Assembly: GCA_039602395.1 (NCBI GenBank)
Contig: JBCNJP010000006.1
Span: forward strand, 13,566,952-13,630,951
DNA from: Deinandra increscens subsp. villosa
Lineage: Eukaryota > Streptophyta > Magnoliopsida > Asterales > Asteraceae
Direction: 5' to 3'
DNA: 64,000 nt
Of the stretch, positions 34,512-46,190 are shown piece by piece (position 1 is the stretch's first letter; the number at the start of each line of letters is the position of its first letter). The position numbers were made by a program, and so were the translations under genes. The notes under the pieces were generated by a model. It ran no database searches, was not told where the DNA came from, and saw nothing but the letters and a program-made list of their open reading frames with translations.

Positions 34512-35094
34512 CTAAGACCTAGCATCCGACATAGAGTCTTCATCATCAAAGAAGCTGCTGCTGCTGCTGTCATCAGGAAACAACTTTTGACTAGGCGGCA
34601 ATCTCGGTCCCAACTCGAAGGCGTAGGTGGAATCCCTGTTCCGGATTAAATACACATCCAGCTCTCTCTCCCCCTCTGGTCCCTGGAGATGAAGTTTCAT
34701 ATCCCCTACAACTTCGGCAGTGATGAGATCAGCGTACTCAAGCCCGTATGTGATGGACAGAGGTAGGATCCTCCAGTAAATGAGGAAATAGCCAATCGAT
34801 GTGTGGTTTAGGTATTGCACCATTTGATTCAGATCATGACAATCAAATGTGCGAGTGTCGACATAGTCGACATAATCTACCTTTCCCTTCCACAAATCCT
34901 GCCGGCGGCATTCCGGTGGAAATCGCCGCAGTGATAGATCTTGAGGGTGACCTCCGACCACCTGTAAAAAGCCCAAATGCAGAATAAAGAGCAAGTAATT
35001 AAAAAACATAAAACCCTAAAAATAAAAACTTGCAGCCATTGTTGAGTGAAAATACACTTACGGGGAGTCGTGCCGTAGTAGGTCGCTGGTTCAT
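34512..35094 (-). CDS. Small two-exon gene, possible PB1-like protein
   Basis: ATG 35094 begins an 11-codon exon (MNQRPTTARLP, to 35062) followed by GTAAG. An acceptor TTTTTACAG ends at 34962 and exon 2 (34961-34512) continues in frame to a stop, about 160 codons in all. Exon 2 contains GKVDYVDYVDTRTFDCHDLN, then LNHTSIGYFLIYWRILPLSI, and an acidic Ser/Asp tail (DDSSSSSFFDDEDSMSDARS). The pattern resembles the plant PB1-like domain found near transposase-derived proteins. The expected start of that domain (SEVTLKIYHCGDF) is readable in the neighbouring frame at 34957-34880, so a small deletion near 34875 may have shifted the frame. It lies just inside the right subterminal repeats of the CACTA, where a native CACTA gene would sit. 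Confidence 0.45.
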
Positions 35095-35214
35095 TAACAC
35101 CCCTAATACTCCATTGTTTACCAAAGGCAGCCATTGATCGATCGAAGTTTTTTTCTTGATGATCAGGAGTTCGTACAGTTGATTTTAGTGGCGAAAAAGT
35201 GGAAATTTAAAGGC

Positions 35215-36458
35215 AGACAGGCCACACTACCAGTTATAGTGGGAAGAAGTGGAAAGGTCAGGCCACGATAACCGTGTATATTGTTTACCTTTACCACGCA
35301 AATCATGTTTTTACCGTGTCTATTTATTACCTTTAGCAACGCAAATTTTGTTAATCAATTATTGTTTATGTGATGGAAGTAATTAAATAAGTTCTGGTTA
35401 AAATATAAACAATTAACACTTCTGTGTCAATGGTTCTTCTTAATCTTGTAGTGTGTTCCTTTCTTTTGACTGACCCGGGTTCAAGCCTTGTATGCTACAA
35501 TTTATAATTTTTTGATTGTCTCATAGTGGATGAAATGATCTATAAACTGGATAGATTTTACTTCTTTAGTAAATTGGAACAAGAACAAAACCGTATGAAC
35601 TAACAAGAACAAAACCGTATGAACTAGAATTCCACCGAAAGAAGAGTTTATCTGGAATGAGAGTAGATGAACAGAACCGGATGACATTTTTAGACAACTG
35701 TTTCACTACCTTGGCGGACTGAGATGATTTATAATTAAACATGATCAAATTTAGTTATTCATTAGAGAAGAAGAAGAATAGAACTGGATGAACTAGAGTT
35801 CTTCAGGATGATTTATAATTAAAAAAAATCTATTTGCAACGGAAAAATTAAAATTCATGTATTTTTCCGGAAGAACATTCATTCCGGATGAATGTTTATA
35901 AACTTCCGGAACATTACCTTTCGCCATGCATATAATTTCATACCGTGACCATTCGTCATCTACTATTTAGTCACACAACCTAATAACAGTGGCCATATGT
36001 ACTAGCTTTTAGCCACATAACTAAGTAAAAAGCGTGGCCATTGCTCACATTTAGCCACGCATAATATATACTTAATAGTTTTGTTTTTTTAATTTACTAA
36101 GTAATATAAAATGTACTCTTCCGTCATAGAACATTATTTAAGCATGGTCATACATTCCTTTTTGGTCACACGAATAAAAAATCATAAAAATTCTGTGGCA
36201 GTTTGGTGCATTTCCCCACTCTTTATTAAGCGTGACAAATAAGTGCCACATGTTTTTGTAAAACAGTGGCTAAAGCCATTGCACCTGATTGTTGTTGTCA
36301 CATAAATAAAAAAAATACGTGGCTAAAGGGTCCAAAGGCTATATATTTGGCCACGGGTACAAAATATGTGTGGCTAAAACTAGTATGTTTTACCTTTGGC
36401 CACGTTTTTTTTCAAAACAGTGGCTAGGTGTTTTCGAAAAAACCGTGGCTAAAGCCAC
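35215..36458. repeat. CACTA right subterminal repeat region
   Basis: Degenerate GTGGCTAAAG and GGCCACG motifs occur in both orientations, most densely at 35930-36458, mirroring the left side. CCGGATGAA-type motifs continue to about 35900. No gene. Confidence 0.75.
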
Positions 36459-36472
36459 TTTTTGACGTAGTG
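36459..36472 (-). repeat. CACTA right terminal inverted repeat
   Basis: TTTTTGACGTAGTG is the inverted complement of the left end CACTACGTCAAAA. Confidence 0.9.
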
Positions 36473-37139
36473 TTTGCAACAGCTTCAGCCACAAGTTTCA
36501 GGTCTATCCTTCCACCACTCGATCCAGAGGTAGCCCTGGCGGGTTTTTGGAAATACTTCCTCATACTCTTTCACAACCGACACATCATGAATCGTCTTAG
36601 CATCCGCATCCAACACATATGTAAGATATGACTTGCACCCATGTTGGATGTATTTATTTGCCTCCACCATGGTTCACAATTTAAGACTCACATATGTTTC
36701 ACCTTGGACGCCGGCCTGTTTCCCGCTAGGTGAGATTAAATGTATCACCTTACAACTACAATCAACATTAGCATGGAACCTGGATAACTAGTCCATTCCC
36801 AACACCACCTTGAACTCTCTCATAGAGATGGGTATAAGATCAACTTCATATATCAAAGGCTAAGAGACTCTTATTATCTGCTATTTCAACTTCTAGGGGA
36901 CTTGACAACTTATCAGTAACAAATGAAGCGTGTCGAGCAAAATCGTATGAGATAAACGATCTACTCGCGCCCGTATCAAACAAAACATAAGCGGGTATTA
37001 AATTCACAAGAAAGATACCTGCTACGACCCCCTTTTCCACTTCTGCATCTTCCACAATCAACTGGAAAGCTCTTCCTCTGGCCTTGGGAATCTCCACTTT
37101 CACCCCACTTTGGCCCGCCCCTGACTCAGGTTTGGGCAC
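36473..37139 (-). pseudogene. Ty3/gypsy protease and protease-RT linker
   Basis: Reading leftward from 37139: GRAFQLIVEDAEVEKGVVAG, then the retropepsin site AYVLFDTGASRSFISYDFAR (DTGA catalytic triad). Frames then break at about 36846. The linker reads HDVSVVKEYEEVFPKTR near 36540, the usual sequence ahead of RT. The CACTA element enters at 36472. The stop in SDI near 36846 and frame changes make it inactive. Confidence 0.87.
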
Positions 37140-38153
37140 TCACTTTTGTGGTGTCCCGGCTTTCCACAATTGTAGCAAAGGCTTGTAGGGCTTGGACATT
37201 GTGCCACCCCATGCCTAGTTTTTCCGCAATTATAACAAGGTTTATTCTTCAAATAACACTCCCCCTTGTGCATTCTACCACAGTGTTTGCACCTTGGGGT
37301 CCCACTTCCTTTACTATCACCCTTCTTAGGAGTGTCTGAAGTCTTTTGATTTTTGGAGGGGGTAGAACTACCCTCCCCAACTCGTTTCTCTCCTATTTCC
37401 TCTTGCTTCTTCAACCCTAGCTCCCGCTCACGAGCCGTATTGATCAATTCTTCAAGGATTTATACGAGGAGTGCGATATGAACTCTCGAAAATCCTTGTG
37501 CAACATGTTATTGAATTGATGGATCTTAAACGATTCAGTCTTAAGTCCTGCATCACAGAATTTGATTCGATCCAGGAAGAAACCCACTACCTCATCGATT
37601 AGTTATCCTTCATTTTGATGGAAAGTGGCCAACTCATCTTGGAGCTTATCAACTTCAGATTGAGGACTGTGATGTTCCATAAATGGAACCTTGAATTCCT
37701 CCCATGTCATTGCCCCAATGGCTTTCTTCCACTTTTCCGCCCGTACCATATCCCACCAGTCCATAGCCCGTGAACTAAGTAGTCTACTTTAATAGACTAC
37801 TTGATCCGCCGGATCACAATGACTCCTTTCAAAGACCGCCTCAATATCAGTAATCCATCGGTGACAAATAGTGGGCTTCGTCTCCACCATGTAGATGGGA
37901 GGCTTACATGCCATGAAGTCTTTGTAGGAACGCCACCCTTTGTCTTTGGCAAGGCTTCCTCACTCTTGAGGCTACTATTCAACTTTTCAAATTTTCTGTC
38001 AGTTACTTCTAGTATAGTACTCTCCAAGCAGTCCATATTGACCCGTATGGCAGTATCTACTACCCTTTCAACCACATCAGAAACTCTCTTTCTAATCTCT
38101 GCAACAGTACCCTCTGGGAGGATCCCACCATTGTCATCTTCATTCGCCATCAC
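37100..38153 (-). pseudogene. Ty3/gypsy gag with tandem zinc knuckles
   Basis: ATG 38150 (MANEDDNGGILPEGTVAEIR) begins gag. The middle (about 37450-37800) is out of frame. The C-terminal part, 37447-37100, has a Lys/Gly-rich linker and three Cys/His motifs: CKHCGRMHKGEC, CYNCGKTRHGVAQC and CYNCGKPGHHKSEC; the last is canonical CCHC. These bind the genomic RNA. Protease overlaps the end in another frame. Confidence 0.85.
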
Positions 38154-38219
38154 TACTAAAATTTAGAGGCGAAATAGTAACAATTTCAACACATCACTTC
38201 CATAGTACTACTATCTCCT

Positions 38220-38560
38220 ATCCTACTTGATAACTCCAAGTAGGGTAGATCACAGCGTTTTAACGTCACCCGTTATCATACTCGATTATTTCAAGTAGGA
38301 TATTCTACCACATTTTCAACCTTACTACTTATCATACTTGATTATTTCAAGTAAGATATTCAACAACAATTTCAACTTTATAACTTATCATACTTGATTA
38401 ATTCAAGTAAGATATTCTACAACAATTTCAACTTTACAACTTATCATGCTTGATTAATTCAAGTAAGATATTCTACAATAATTTTAACTTTACAACTTAT
38501 CATACTTGATTAAATCAAGTAAGATATTCTATAACAATTTTAACTTTACATTTTCATGCT
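38220..38560 (-). repeat. 60-bp tandem repeat with a TACTTGATTA...TAATCAAGTA palindrome in the gypsy leader
   Basis: CATACTTGATTAATTCAAGT and close variants recur about every 60 bp, four to five times, between the primer site and gag. Each holds the palindrome ACTTGATTAATTCAAGT. Confidence 0.75.
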
Positions 38561-38730
38561 TTATTGGTTCCTACACATTAAGCATTTATTAACATTACAA
38601 TACAACACCCTTCTTACTACTAAGTTTACCTTGCTGAGCCATGGTCAAGCCTTGAACCGAACATCATTTTCCACCCCTGAGCACTAGGTTTGAGTCTAAA
38701 TGTAATCCCCGACACATGGATCCCTCAAAC

Positions 38731-38746
38731 CGTGGCTCTGATACCA
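38731..38746 (-). other. Gypsy primer binding site (tRNA-iMet)
   Basis: The minus strand reads TGGTATCAGAGCCACG three bases inside the LTR end. Confidence 0.9.
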
Positions 38747-38749
38747 AAT

Positions 38750-40773
38750 TGTAACACCCACAACCCGCTTTATTTCCAAAATAATTATATTATATGATTG
38801 GCCTAGAAAATAACAATTCATTTCAAATATTTAACCCATGTTGGTGGATATCAACACATCCCATAGGTGAATTAACAAAACAATTTGAGGTTAAAATTGA
38901 AAATTCAGCCACGAATGATCCCTAATCAACTACTAGGGGTTCCTTTACAAAATATACCCTAACAAGATCCATATTGGATGTTCGGTTCTTCGAAATGCGG
39001 CTTGATCACGTACCCAATTGCCTCAATTCATTACCTACCACAAGACCAGTAACACATTAGTCGTTGTGGCATTTAAACACGACATTTATAACAAACAAGT
39101 GATTAAGAATGTGAAAAATAACTGAAATCAACAACTTTGGATGAAACCACCCCTCGCGTGTCGCGAGGGGATCTTCGCGTACCGCGACACTTCCGGGCGT
39201 ATCGCCTGGAACTCACTTTGTTCCAGGAGATACGCTTGGAATAGTTTTTCGAGGGATCAGACAAGTTTTTCTCACTTTTTGTACTTAGACATTTTCAGCA
39301 GATTTTCAGCATTACTCTACATTACCAATTTGTTTCCATTCCTTTACTTATTACCACAACCAAAACATCCAAGATTATTATTAAGGATGATTTCACATGC
39401 ATAATCAACTCCGTGAATTATCAAAGCGGGGATATCCTAACCCATTGACATGTCAAGGTTAACCCATGCTACCAACCATCACAGCTCTTTGTAGGAACTT
39501 AGTACCTGTAAAACTCTAAATGTGATCACAACTTTCGTGCATAATTCTAAACTAAGCCACCTTAAGGCACAAAGTAGTAATTTCCACATTATGTACTAAG
39601 TCAAAATCTACTAGTTATCAAGTTTAACATCTAGACACTGGTTTCAAGCATTTCAATCAACATCGACCATCCTATTTAGATACGAGATCCCAACTTTCAC
39701 TTGGAATGTAGGGTGATCGTAACCCTTATCACTCCAAGTGCTTCAACATTATTCATGGATTAAGGATCCCAACTATTAGACAACAGTGGTGGTTGATAAT
39801 CATTAACCATCCTTAATCAACAACAACTTGTGTAGGTTAATTCAACTTATTTCAAGCCTACTACTTGAATTGATCTTAAACCCATTTTACGAAGAAATCC
39901 ATGTTTAACCATGTGTAAGAACATTGCCCATTTACAACTTACTACTAGTGAGCACAATATGTTGTAATAAACCAAATCAACTTAGTGTTACCTTGTTAAG
40001 CTTACCCCTTGCTCTTGCATGAACTTGTACCTTCCCCTTCTTCACCTATAGAAGGGTGACGGTTTAGTAGCATCATGTTATGATACAATGCAAATTTAAC
40101 ATAACAATATCGACTAATAACCATGCATAATTCTTGTGGCACCTAGAGTGCGTTATACATAGCAATCACCCAACAATTCTCCTATACATAGTTCATCCCA
40201 AATCCCAATCAAGGCCACCTCAAATATGCTCTTACTTCTAACAATAATTACACATTGATGACATAAGTAATCAGCCAACATCACTACTAAATATCTAAAT
40301 TAGGAACCCAACCCATTATCATGCTCATACCCCACGATTTTCACAAGTTGAGTCCAACTCCCACATAAATTCTTCTAATAAGAGAAATCTACTATCATAC
40401 AACTCGAATTTGATGCTCCCTTAAGAAACTTTTACCACAATCAACAGCTAGATTGCTCAGATTTCACCTTTGATACAACATGCTGTCATCTAACACTAGG
40501 AGTTGATTGGGGTTCGTTTCTCCCCCTTCCCACAATCGCAAATTCTATCTGGGATTTTTCCCGAACATGATTTATCTCAAATATTTACCATTCAGCCACT
40601 TGCCTTTCATGTTTTAATACTTTCCAACCTAATTTTTCATATTTCCACCAAACCTCTTATCTTGCTATGTTAGACAAAAAAAAATGTAGCCAACTACTTA
40701 TCTTATTTCTACATGCGGTAAATAAACAACAAGATTAATGACATATAAATAAATTTTAACTTGGGGTGTTACA
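38750..40773 (-). repeat. 5' LTR of the gypsy element (2.0 kb)
   Basis: On the plus strand it starts TGTAACACCC and ends GGGTGTTACA, giving TG...CA ends on the minus strand. The primer site adjoins the inner end. A tandem of about 60-bp units (TACTTGATTAATTCAAGTAAGATATTCTAC type) lies just inside the element at about 38220-38560. No protein is encoded; a short open frame at 39141-39404 is not convincing. Confidence 0.85.
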
Positions 40774-42856
40774 TGTTATATGGCATTTGGATACCTGATT
40801 TTAATGGAATTTATGTGATAAAAATGATGTAAATAAAAATGGGAGAAAACGTAAAAAACCGGGGTCAAATACGCTAAAAACTGATAAAATGGGACTCGAC
40901 CAACAAAAGTCAACCAGGGAGCTGGACCAGGCGACTCGTGGACCACGAGTTTGCCATGGTTTCCAGTTTGGTGGTCCGCGACTTTGTCAAACGGGCCTAA
41001 ACCCTAGTACCCCACTATAAGTTCGTCACTAGCCTTATTCATCCCATTTGTGCTCCTTCCAAACCTCCCATCAGCTCTAGGGTTCTTACCAAATCATTCT
41101 TGGTCCTAAAGCTTTAGTTTTTTGGTTTTTAAGTTCATGAAACAAGCTCGGTATACATCCCCGATCGTTAGTATATCAAAGGTATGTTCATATCTTGTGT
41201 TTTCTTTGCATTTAAGTATAACCTTTGTGCTAGATCTATGGTTCTTTGATGATGATATGATGATTATATATTTAGATCTAGTGTTTAGATGAATAAAGTT
41301 TGGACTTTTATGATAAAATGTGACTTTTATGGTGATTATGGTAACTTATATTAGATCTAAGGTTTTGCATGGATGTATGATGATAAAGTTTGGATTTTCA
41401 TGAGTGATCTATGTCCTAAATGCTTGATAATGTTAGATCTATGATTGTTATGCAATAAAGTCATGAACTTTACGTGAAATATTCAATAAAAATCCGATTT
41501 TTACATATGAGCATGCTAGATCTAGGATTAGGATGGTTGATCCATGTTCGTTCTATGATATAATGGCCTGATATATATGTTGTTGGATGCAAGTCGGATG
41601 GTAAAGTTGACTTTTGGTTCATAACTTGCATGAAAAATTACATATTTAGATAAATATTATTTTTTATCATAAACAACGTAATCGTACGGTGATATGACTT
41701 GCATTCGTGTTAATGTGAGCATCTAATATGACTTGAAATATGCTAAATGTTATTTATAGTGGCTTAATGTGCAATCATAATGTGGTTTAATGCGAGCTTA
41801 GTTTGTTTGCGATAAATATATATTTTCCGAAAAAATAAATGATTATGTGGCGCATGCATATGAACTTGTAAATAGTTAGTCTACACGGCTACACTCACAA
41901 TATTTTGTGTCATATGTGAAGTCTAGGAGGATTCACCATCTTTATCAGGCGTTGACTATTTGGATATCTATTTTGCACACTAAGGTGAGTTCACGACCCC
42001 ACTTTTTAAGTTCTAACGCCTTTGAGGAAGAAGATATGTGGTAACTATTTCTTTTGAGAAATGCACAACTAATATTTTATATACTAGTTTGTAAACTATA
42101 GATGAAAACATACGAAAAGTCCTTCCACTAATAACGTGTGCCATTAGTATCAGTTTGATAATGGGGAAATAAGAAACAGATATGTTGGGTATGAAAAACC
42201 ATCCCCGAGCTAGTCGCTCTAGCCCCTGCTTGCCCTTCGGGGGAGAGGAATGGGTTATATTGTCCTTTAACGGGGTCATGCTTCGTATGGTAGCATGGTC
42301 GGAAGGCAAAGTCATAAATCTGTCAGGAATGGAGTTCACGAAGGCCTATGGGTTTACAAATATCGTGGTCTAGCTAACCCAAGTATATAGAATGCTAAAA
42401 AACTTTCCAGGATGTGTGATTCCTGGTGGGTTACGCCTCGTTGAGGGTAATTGGTTAACTTATTATTTTTCAGCTAATTGTTATTTATCTTCTTGTTAAT
42501 CTCTGTGATTTCACCAACTCGTGTTGACACTTTACATGTTTCTTCTCAGGTCCTTATGAGAGCTAAGGAGCACGTTAGGATCGTAAGTTGGTTTTGGACT
42601 GCATTGTTTGTTGAACTTTCAATATCTTTTGTCACCTTGGGCGAAAAATATTTTAACTTTGTATGTTTTTAAAGTCGCTTCCGCAATAAATTCTGATAAA
42701 ATCTGATAAACTTGTTTGAAACAATTGGACTGTTAAAACATTATTTTAAATCTTTGTCGTACATATAGAATGTCCCTTGTGTCTGGCGACTAGGATCCTG
42801 GTCGGTCACGTCCCATTTATGGTAATATTCCGCAGGCGGATTTTGGGGGTGTGACA
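40774..42856 (+). repeat. 5' LTR of a second gypsy-like element
   Basis: The right border is firm: GGGGGTGTGACA at 42845-42856 followed by a primer site. The left border is unclear; the LTR may be truncated by the neighbouring gypsy element. Contains a TATA box CTATAAG at about 41015-41021 and the GGTGAGTTCACGACCCC segment at about 41983 shared with other gypsy LTRs here. Confidence 0.7.
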
Positions 42857-42859
42857 TTT

Positions 42860-42872
42860 TGGTATCAAAGCC
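42860..42872 (+). other. Primer binding site (tRNA-iMet variant)
   Basis: TGGTATCAAAGCC, one transition from the standard site, lies three bases after the LTR end. Confidence 0.82.
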
Positions 42873-43132
42873 ATCAGCCATAGCGAACTTAGGATTTGCA
42901 TTAGATCCAACTATGGATAGAGTCAGTTAGACACACACTTACATGCACATATGTGTGATTGGCCTAACTTATTATACATGTATACTATTCTGACTCTCTC
43001 TAGTATCTCTATCTTTATCTATCTCTCTCACATCATCGCATATGTCTCCTATAGTACCTGTTTGAATTAGCCGCTTAGTTATTTAAAAAGTAGCTACTCA
43101 CTATAATATACATGGGATGTATATTGCAGGTA

Positions 43133-43810
43133 TGACTTCAGACAACTCGACATCGGAGAGGGTAATCAACATCACCGCCACTGAAATCAGAACGGCCTTT
43201 GGGGGAGTCTGGGCCATCAGCACCTGTCATCTCTAGGAGGCGCATGGATACAGGAGATTGGAGGACATATCCCGAGTATTTGGCTGACATGATGAGGACA
43301 CATCAAATACATTCACCTACACCTACTTTTGGGCGTAGAACTACGCGGGTAAGGGTCGCGCCGACCCTAACGGAACTTCCAGGCACGACCGAGCAGGCAG
43401 TCGCTGCGTTGACAGCAGATTATTCTACTCTGCAGTGGTATGTCACCCAAGATACGGGGGACATATCTGATATCCAGATTGGCATGGCTTGTGAGGAGCA
43501 TCATTTGAGGGATGCACTTGTCGGGTGGCAGCGCAGTGAGTGGTACCTGGTCAGCATGGTCTTACGGTATCAAGAGCAGCAGGATGATCTCGTTAGGAGG
43601 GGATCCATGATTGACTCACATGCTGTTATTATTCAGCTTTTGCTAGCTCGCATACATCAGATGGACGACTGCTATGAGGCACTAAGATCTATAGTCATAG
43701 GGACTGAGGTAGAGCTTGAGCCGCATGAGATACCTACACCACAGGAACCTGAGCCTGAACCCGAGGAGCAGGAGAGTTCTGAGGACGAGGGTTTGGTTAT
43801 ATCTGGTTGA
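43133..43810 (+). pseudogene. First ORF (gag-like) of the second gypsy-like element
   Basis: ATG 43133 opens MTSDNSTSERVINITATEIR. A five-G run at 43201-43205 is one base too long, because the sensible reading continues in the next frame as GESGPSAPVISRRRMDTGDW, running to a stop at 43808-43810. The protein is about 220 residues, acidic at the C-terminus (EPEPEPEEQESSEDEG) and helix-rich in the middle (LVGWQRSEWYLVSMVLRYQE). I do not recognise the family. Position after an LTR and primer site argues for a gag or accessory ORF. Confidence 0.6.
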
Positions 43811-44565
43811 TCTAGTATCTGCTAGTAGTAGCTAGTTATCTATTTTAGATGCTATTATGAAGCATGTATACAGAATGGTAGTCTTTATCTTTCGTTTAGC
43901 ATGTAAAAACTTGAACTCAATTTAAATCTAATGATGTTGTGAACCAGTTGCAATTTTTTTCTATTTAAAGTTGTTCAAATTTGTTATATGTTACTTTTTA
44001 CATTGACTATTTGTACTATGCTTGAATGATAAACACCGAGATGTTAATCATTTTTGTATGCTATGAATAAGTATAATAGCAAGTCGAGGAAGAGGTCGCG
44101 GAATTAACTTGACTGCAAAGGAACTCCACACCATCATTGTAGAGAGCGTTTTTGCAGCCTTAGCAGCACACACATAAGCTAACCCGAACGTCCAACATGA
44201 GGCACATACAAGATATTCAAGGTATTATTCTCGGTTTCCGTTTCATCACTAGCAATAGTTTGTTGCAATCCGGTGTCTCGAAAATCTGCTTAATAGTGCT
44301 AAGGTATATCTGACTACTTGTTAGTTGAGATCATAATTTATTCATTTGTGTTTGCGCGTTTGGGTAATCAATGATCTTGTTGATGAGGTTCTTAAAACTG
44401 GTATTTTCATTGGTTTTCTATTCTTTTGCGTTAACTCTGATTTGTAGAAACTATTAACTTAAGCGATTCGGTAAACTCATTTTGAAAGCAATAGGGAATC
44501 CGGATGCCACTATTAAACCCTATAGAGTCACCCAACAACCGAGAGACAGGATGACCAGACTGGCG
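43811..44565 (+). other. Remainder of the second gypsy-like element, no intact gene
   Basis: A short in-frame run near 44080-44165 reads SRGRGRGINLTAKELHTIIV, probably the beginning of a next gag segment. It then decays. No RT or 3' LTR follows. Confidence 0.45.
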
Positions 44566-45224
44566 TTACGCGACGTTGGTGGTGACCAGTGATAGGTTGA
44601 GATGATTTGTATCCTTTAGAGAATGCTTAAAATCCACGAGGTTATCAAACAATTTCAGGTAAGAGATGGTTTGCTCATGAAATTTAAGAGTCGCTGTGAT
44701 CGAGTTATACTCCTCGCCAAGTTGACTGAATGTGAACCAGAGCCAGTTTGTCATCATCCGTCAGATTCTACACAAGAGCTAGTTCCTCGGAAATAGATTG
44801 CATCTCATTGAGGAACTCTGTAATGGAACAAGAACCCTTATGGTTTTTTGAAAGATTTGACTTGAGAGAGACGATCTTGGAGCGAGACTTGGTAGCAAAA
44901 CTAGATGAGTGGCATTCCCAAGACACTTTGTCACTAGACGCAAATGCGATGACTGGTTGGATGTCATCGGAACTCAAACCCAAAATGGCACTGAAGAGGG
45001 CTTGATCCTGGTGACGCCATGTAGCATATGCAGGACTGGGTTTGTGATCCGTTTGGTTTGACCGGAGTGGGGGTATCGCCGGTAAGAAATTTATCAAGAT
45101 CGAGCCTTATAAAAGTGGACTGATCATGACGTCTACAGATCAAGATCTTCAGGGATGTGAGACCGATCGAAAAGCGTGTGGTGGCAGTCACCGAAACAAG
45201 GGTGGTGGCAACAAAAGTGCTCAT
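44566..45224 (-). pseudogene. Copia gag remnant
   Basis: Reading leftward in three overlapping frames: LDKFLTGDTPTPVKPNGSQT, YATWRHQDQALFSAILGLSS, then SITEFLNEMQSISEELALV and QLGEEYNSITATLKFHEQTI. This is the usual order of a Copia gag (UBN2_3 type): template length, a DQ(A/L)LFSAI helix, then LGEEYNSI. Frameshifts and missing ends leave it inactive. Isolated, with no LTR nearby. Confidence 0.7.
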
Positions 45225-46190
45225 GATAAAAAAAGTTAAGGATTGATGTGCTTCAAATGTAACATATTGATATACACATTTTCACGCATCGTTTGGTCAT
45301 TTTCTGGTTATTTCCTGTCATCTTTAACGTAAAATTGTCTAGTTTTAGCAAAAACAGGATTTCAGGTGTCAGAATGGCAAAGTAATGGAAATTGAAGGAA
45401 AATGGTGAAATTCTCAAGCTAAAGCCGGATTCCAAGTTTGCTTGTTGCCCAAGAATGAGATCGGGTTAATTTTAGATGATGTGATGCAAATCAATTGGAA
45501 CGACCCGTGACGACATTACAGGTCGTTACGCCAAAAAACTAAAAAACCCTAAGCAACCCTATAAATAGAACATTTCGATTTCAACATAGGGGTTGGTGAC
45601 TCATGACGGCCGGAGATATATTTCCGAAGTTGCAGAGCTACTTGGAAGCCAGAGAGAAGTGATCAGATAACAGCAATTCATTAATAGTTAGTTTTCGTCA
45701 TTCGATTCATAGTTATATTTAGTTATAAAGTATGTTTGCAATGTTTAGTTGGTTTTTGAATTACTTTCTGCCATGAGTGGCTAAACTCCACCATCATCTT
45801 GGTGGAGATGAACCTTGTATTATGATTACTATGACTGGATATTGTTTATGCATTTGAATGCACAACTATGTTTGATTGATTATCATATGTTGATACGTAT
45901 GCATGCATGTTGATGTGGTTTATGATTCATTGTTGTGGTTTTGTTAGTTTATATGAAGTCGCGTATCCTATAGGTTAGTAATTCTATCTTTAGGTCATAA
46001 GGGTTCTGGTTGACATTTGGCAATGGATATGGATCATTGTTATCATGAATTATAATAATATGTGTTAGTGGAATCTAGAGTCTAATTGTTCTAGAGTCGT
46101 AGGGTTTTGCCTATCTTGTTATGTGCCATAAGTTAGATAACTCTGTTATGGTAGATACTAGTTAGGAACTCTCTAATCAACATAGAATTA
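45225..46190. other. Intergenic region, no gene seen
   Basis: AT-rich. A TATA-like CTATAAATAG at 45559-45568, preceded by AACCCTAAGC, may be a relic promoter. The last five bases, AATTA, could be the target duplication of the LTR element that follows. Confidence 0.45.

Larger units (their letters stand above)
15314..36472. mobile_element. CACTA (En/Spm) DNA transposon, 21.2 kb, carrying nested retroelements
   Basis: The left end is CACTACGTCAAAA; the right end reads TTTTTGACGTAGTG, its inverted complement, with extended similarity into CTTTGGCCACGG / CTTTAGCCACGG. The 3-bp duplication TTT flanks it. Deleting the insert and one TTT restores one uninterrupted gypsy reading frame across the site, which proves that the two ends belong to one insertion. 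Subterminal repeats containing GTGGCCAAAGG occupy about 1.1 kb on each side. No TNP2-type transposase is recognisable, so it is probably non-autonomous. A gag-only Copia element and a solo LTR account for about 8.5 kb of its length. Confidence 0.93.
14499..40773 (-). mobile_element. Ty3/gypsy retrotransposon, 5' part, split by a CACTA insertion
   Basis: Reading leftward: 5' LTR (40773-38750), primer site (38746-38731), gag with zinc knuckles, protease, then RT. The RT is interrupted at 36473/15313 by the 21.2-kb CACTA element and continues to the gap. RNase H, integrase and the 3' LTR are missing (in or beyond the gap). The combination of protease type (LFDTGASRSFI), tandem zinc knuckles and 2-kb LTR is similar to Tekay/Del-type elements, but no chromodomain is visible, so the lineage is uncertain. 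Multiple stops make it inactive. Confidence 0.88.

Noticed and set aside
34799..34987. Plus-strand frame opposite the small spliced gene
   Set aside because: It overlaps the better supported minus-strand exon and has no recognisable content.
15314..36472. A CACTA transposase gene
   Set aside because: All open frames were read for TNP2-like or TNPA-like features; none was convincing, so none is claimed.
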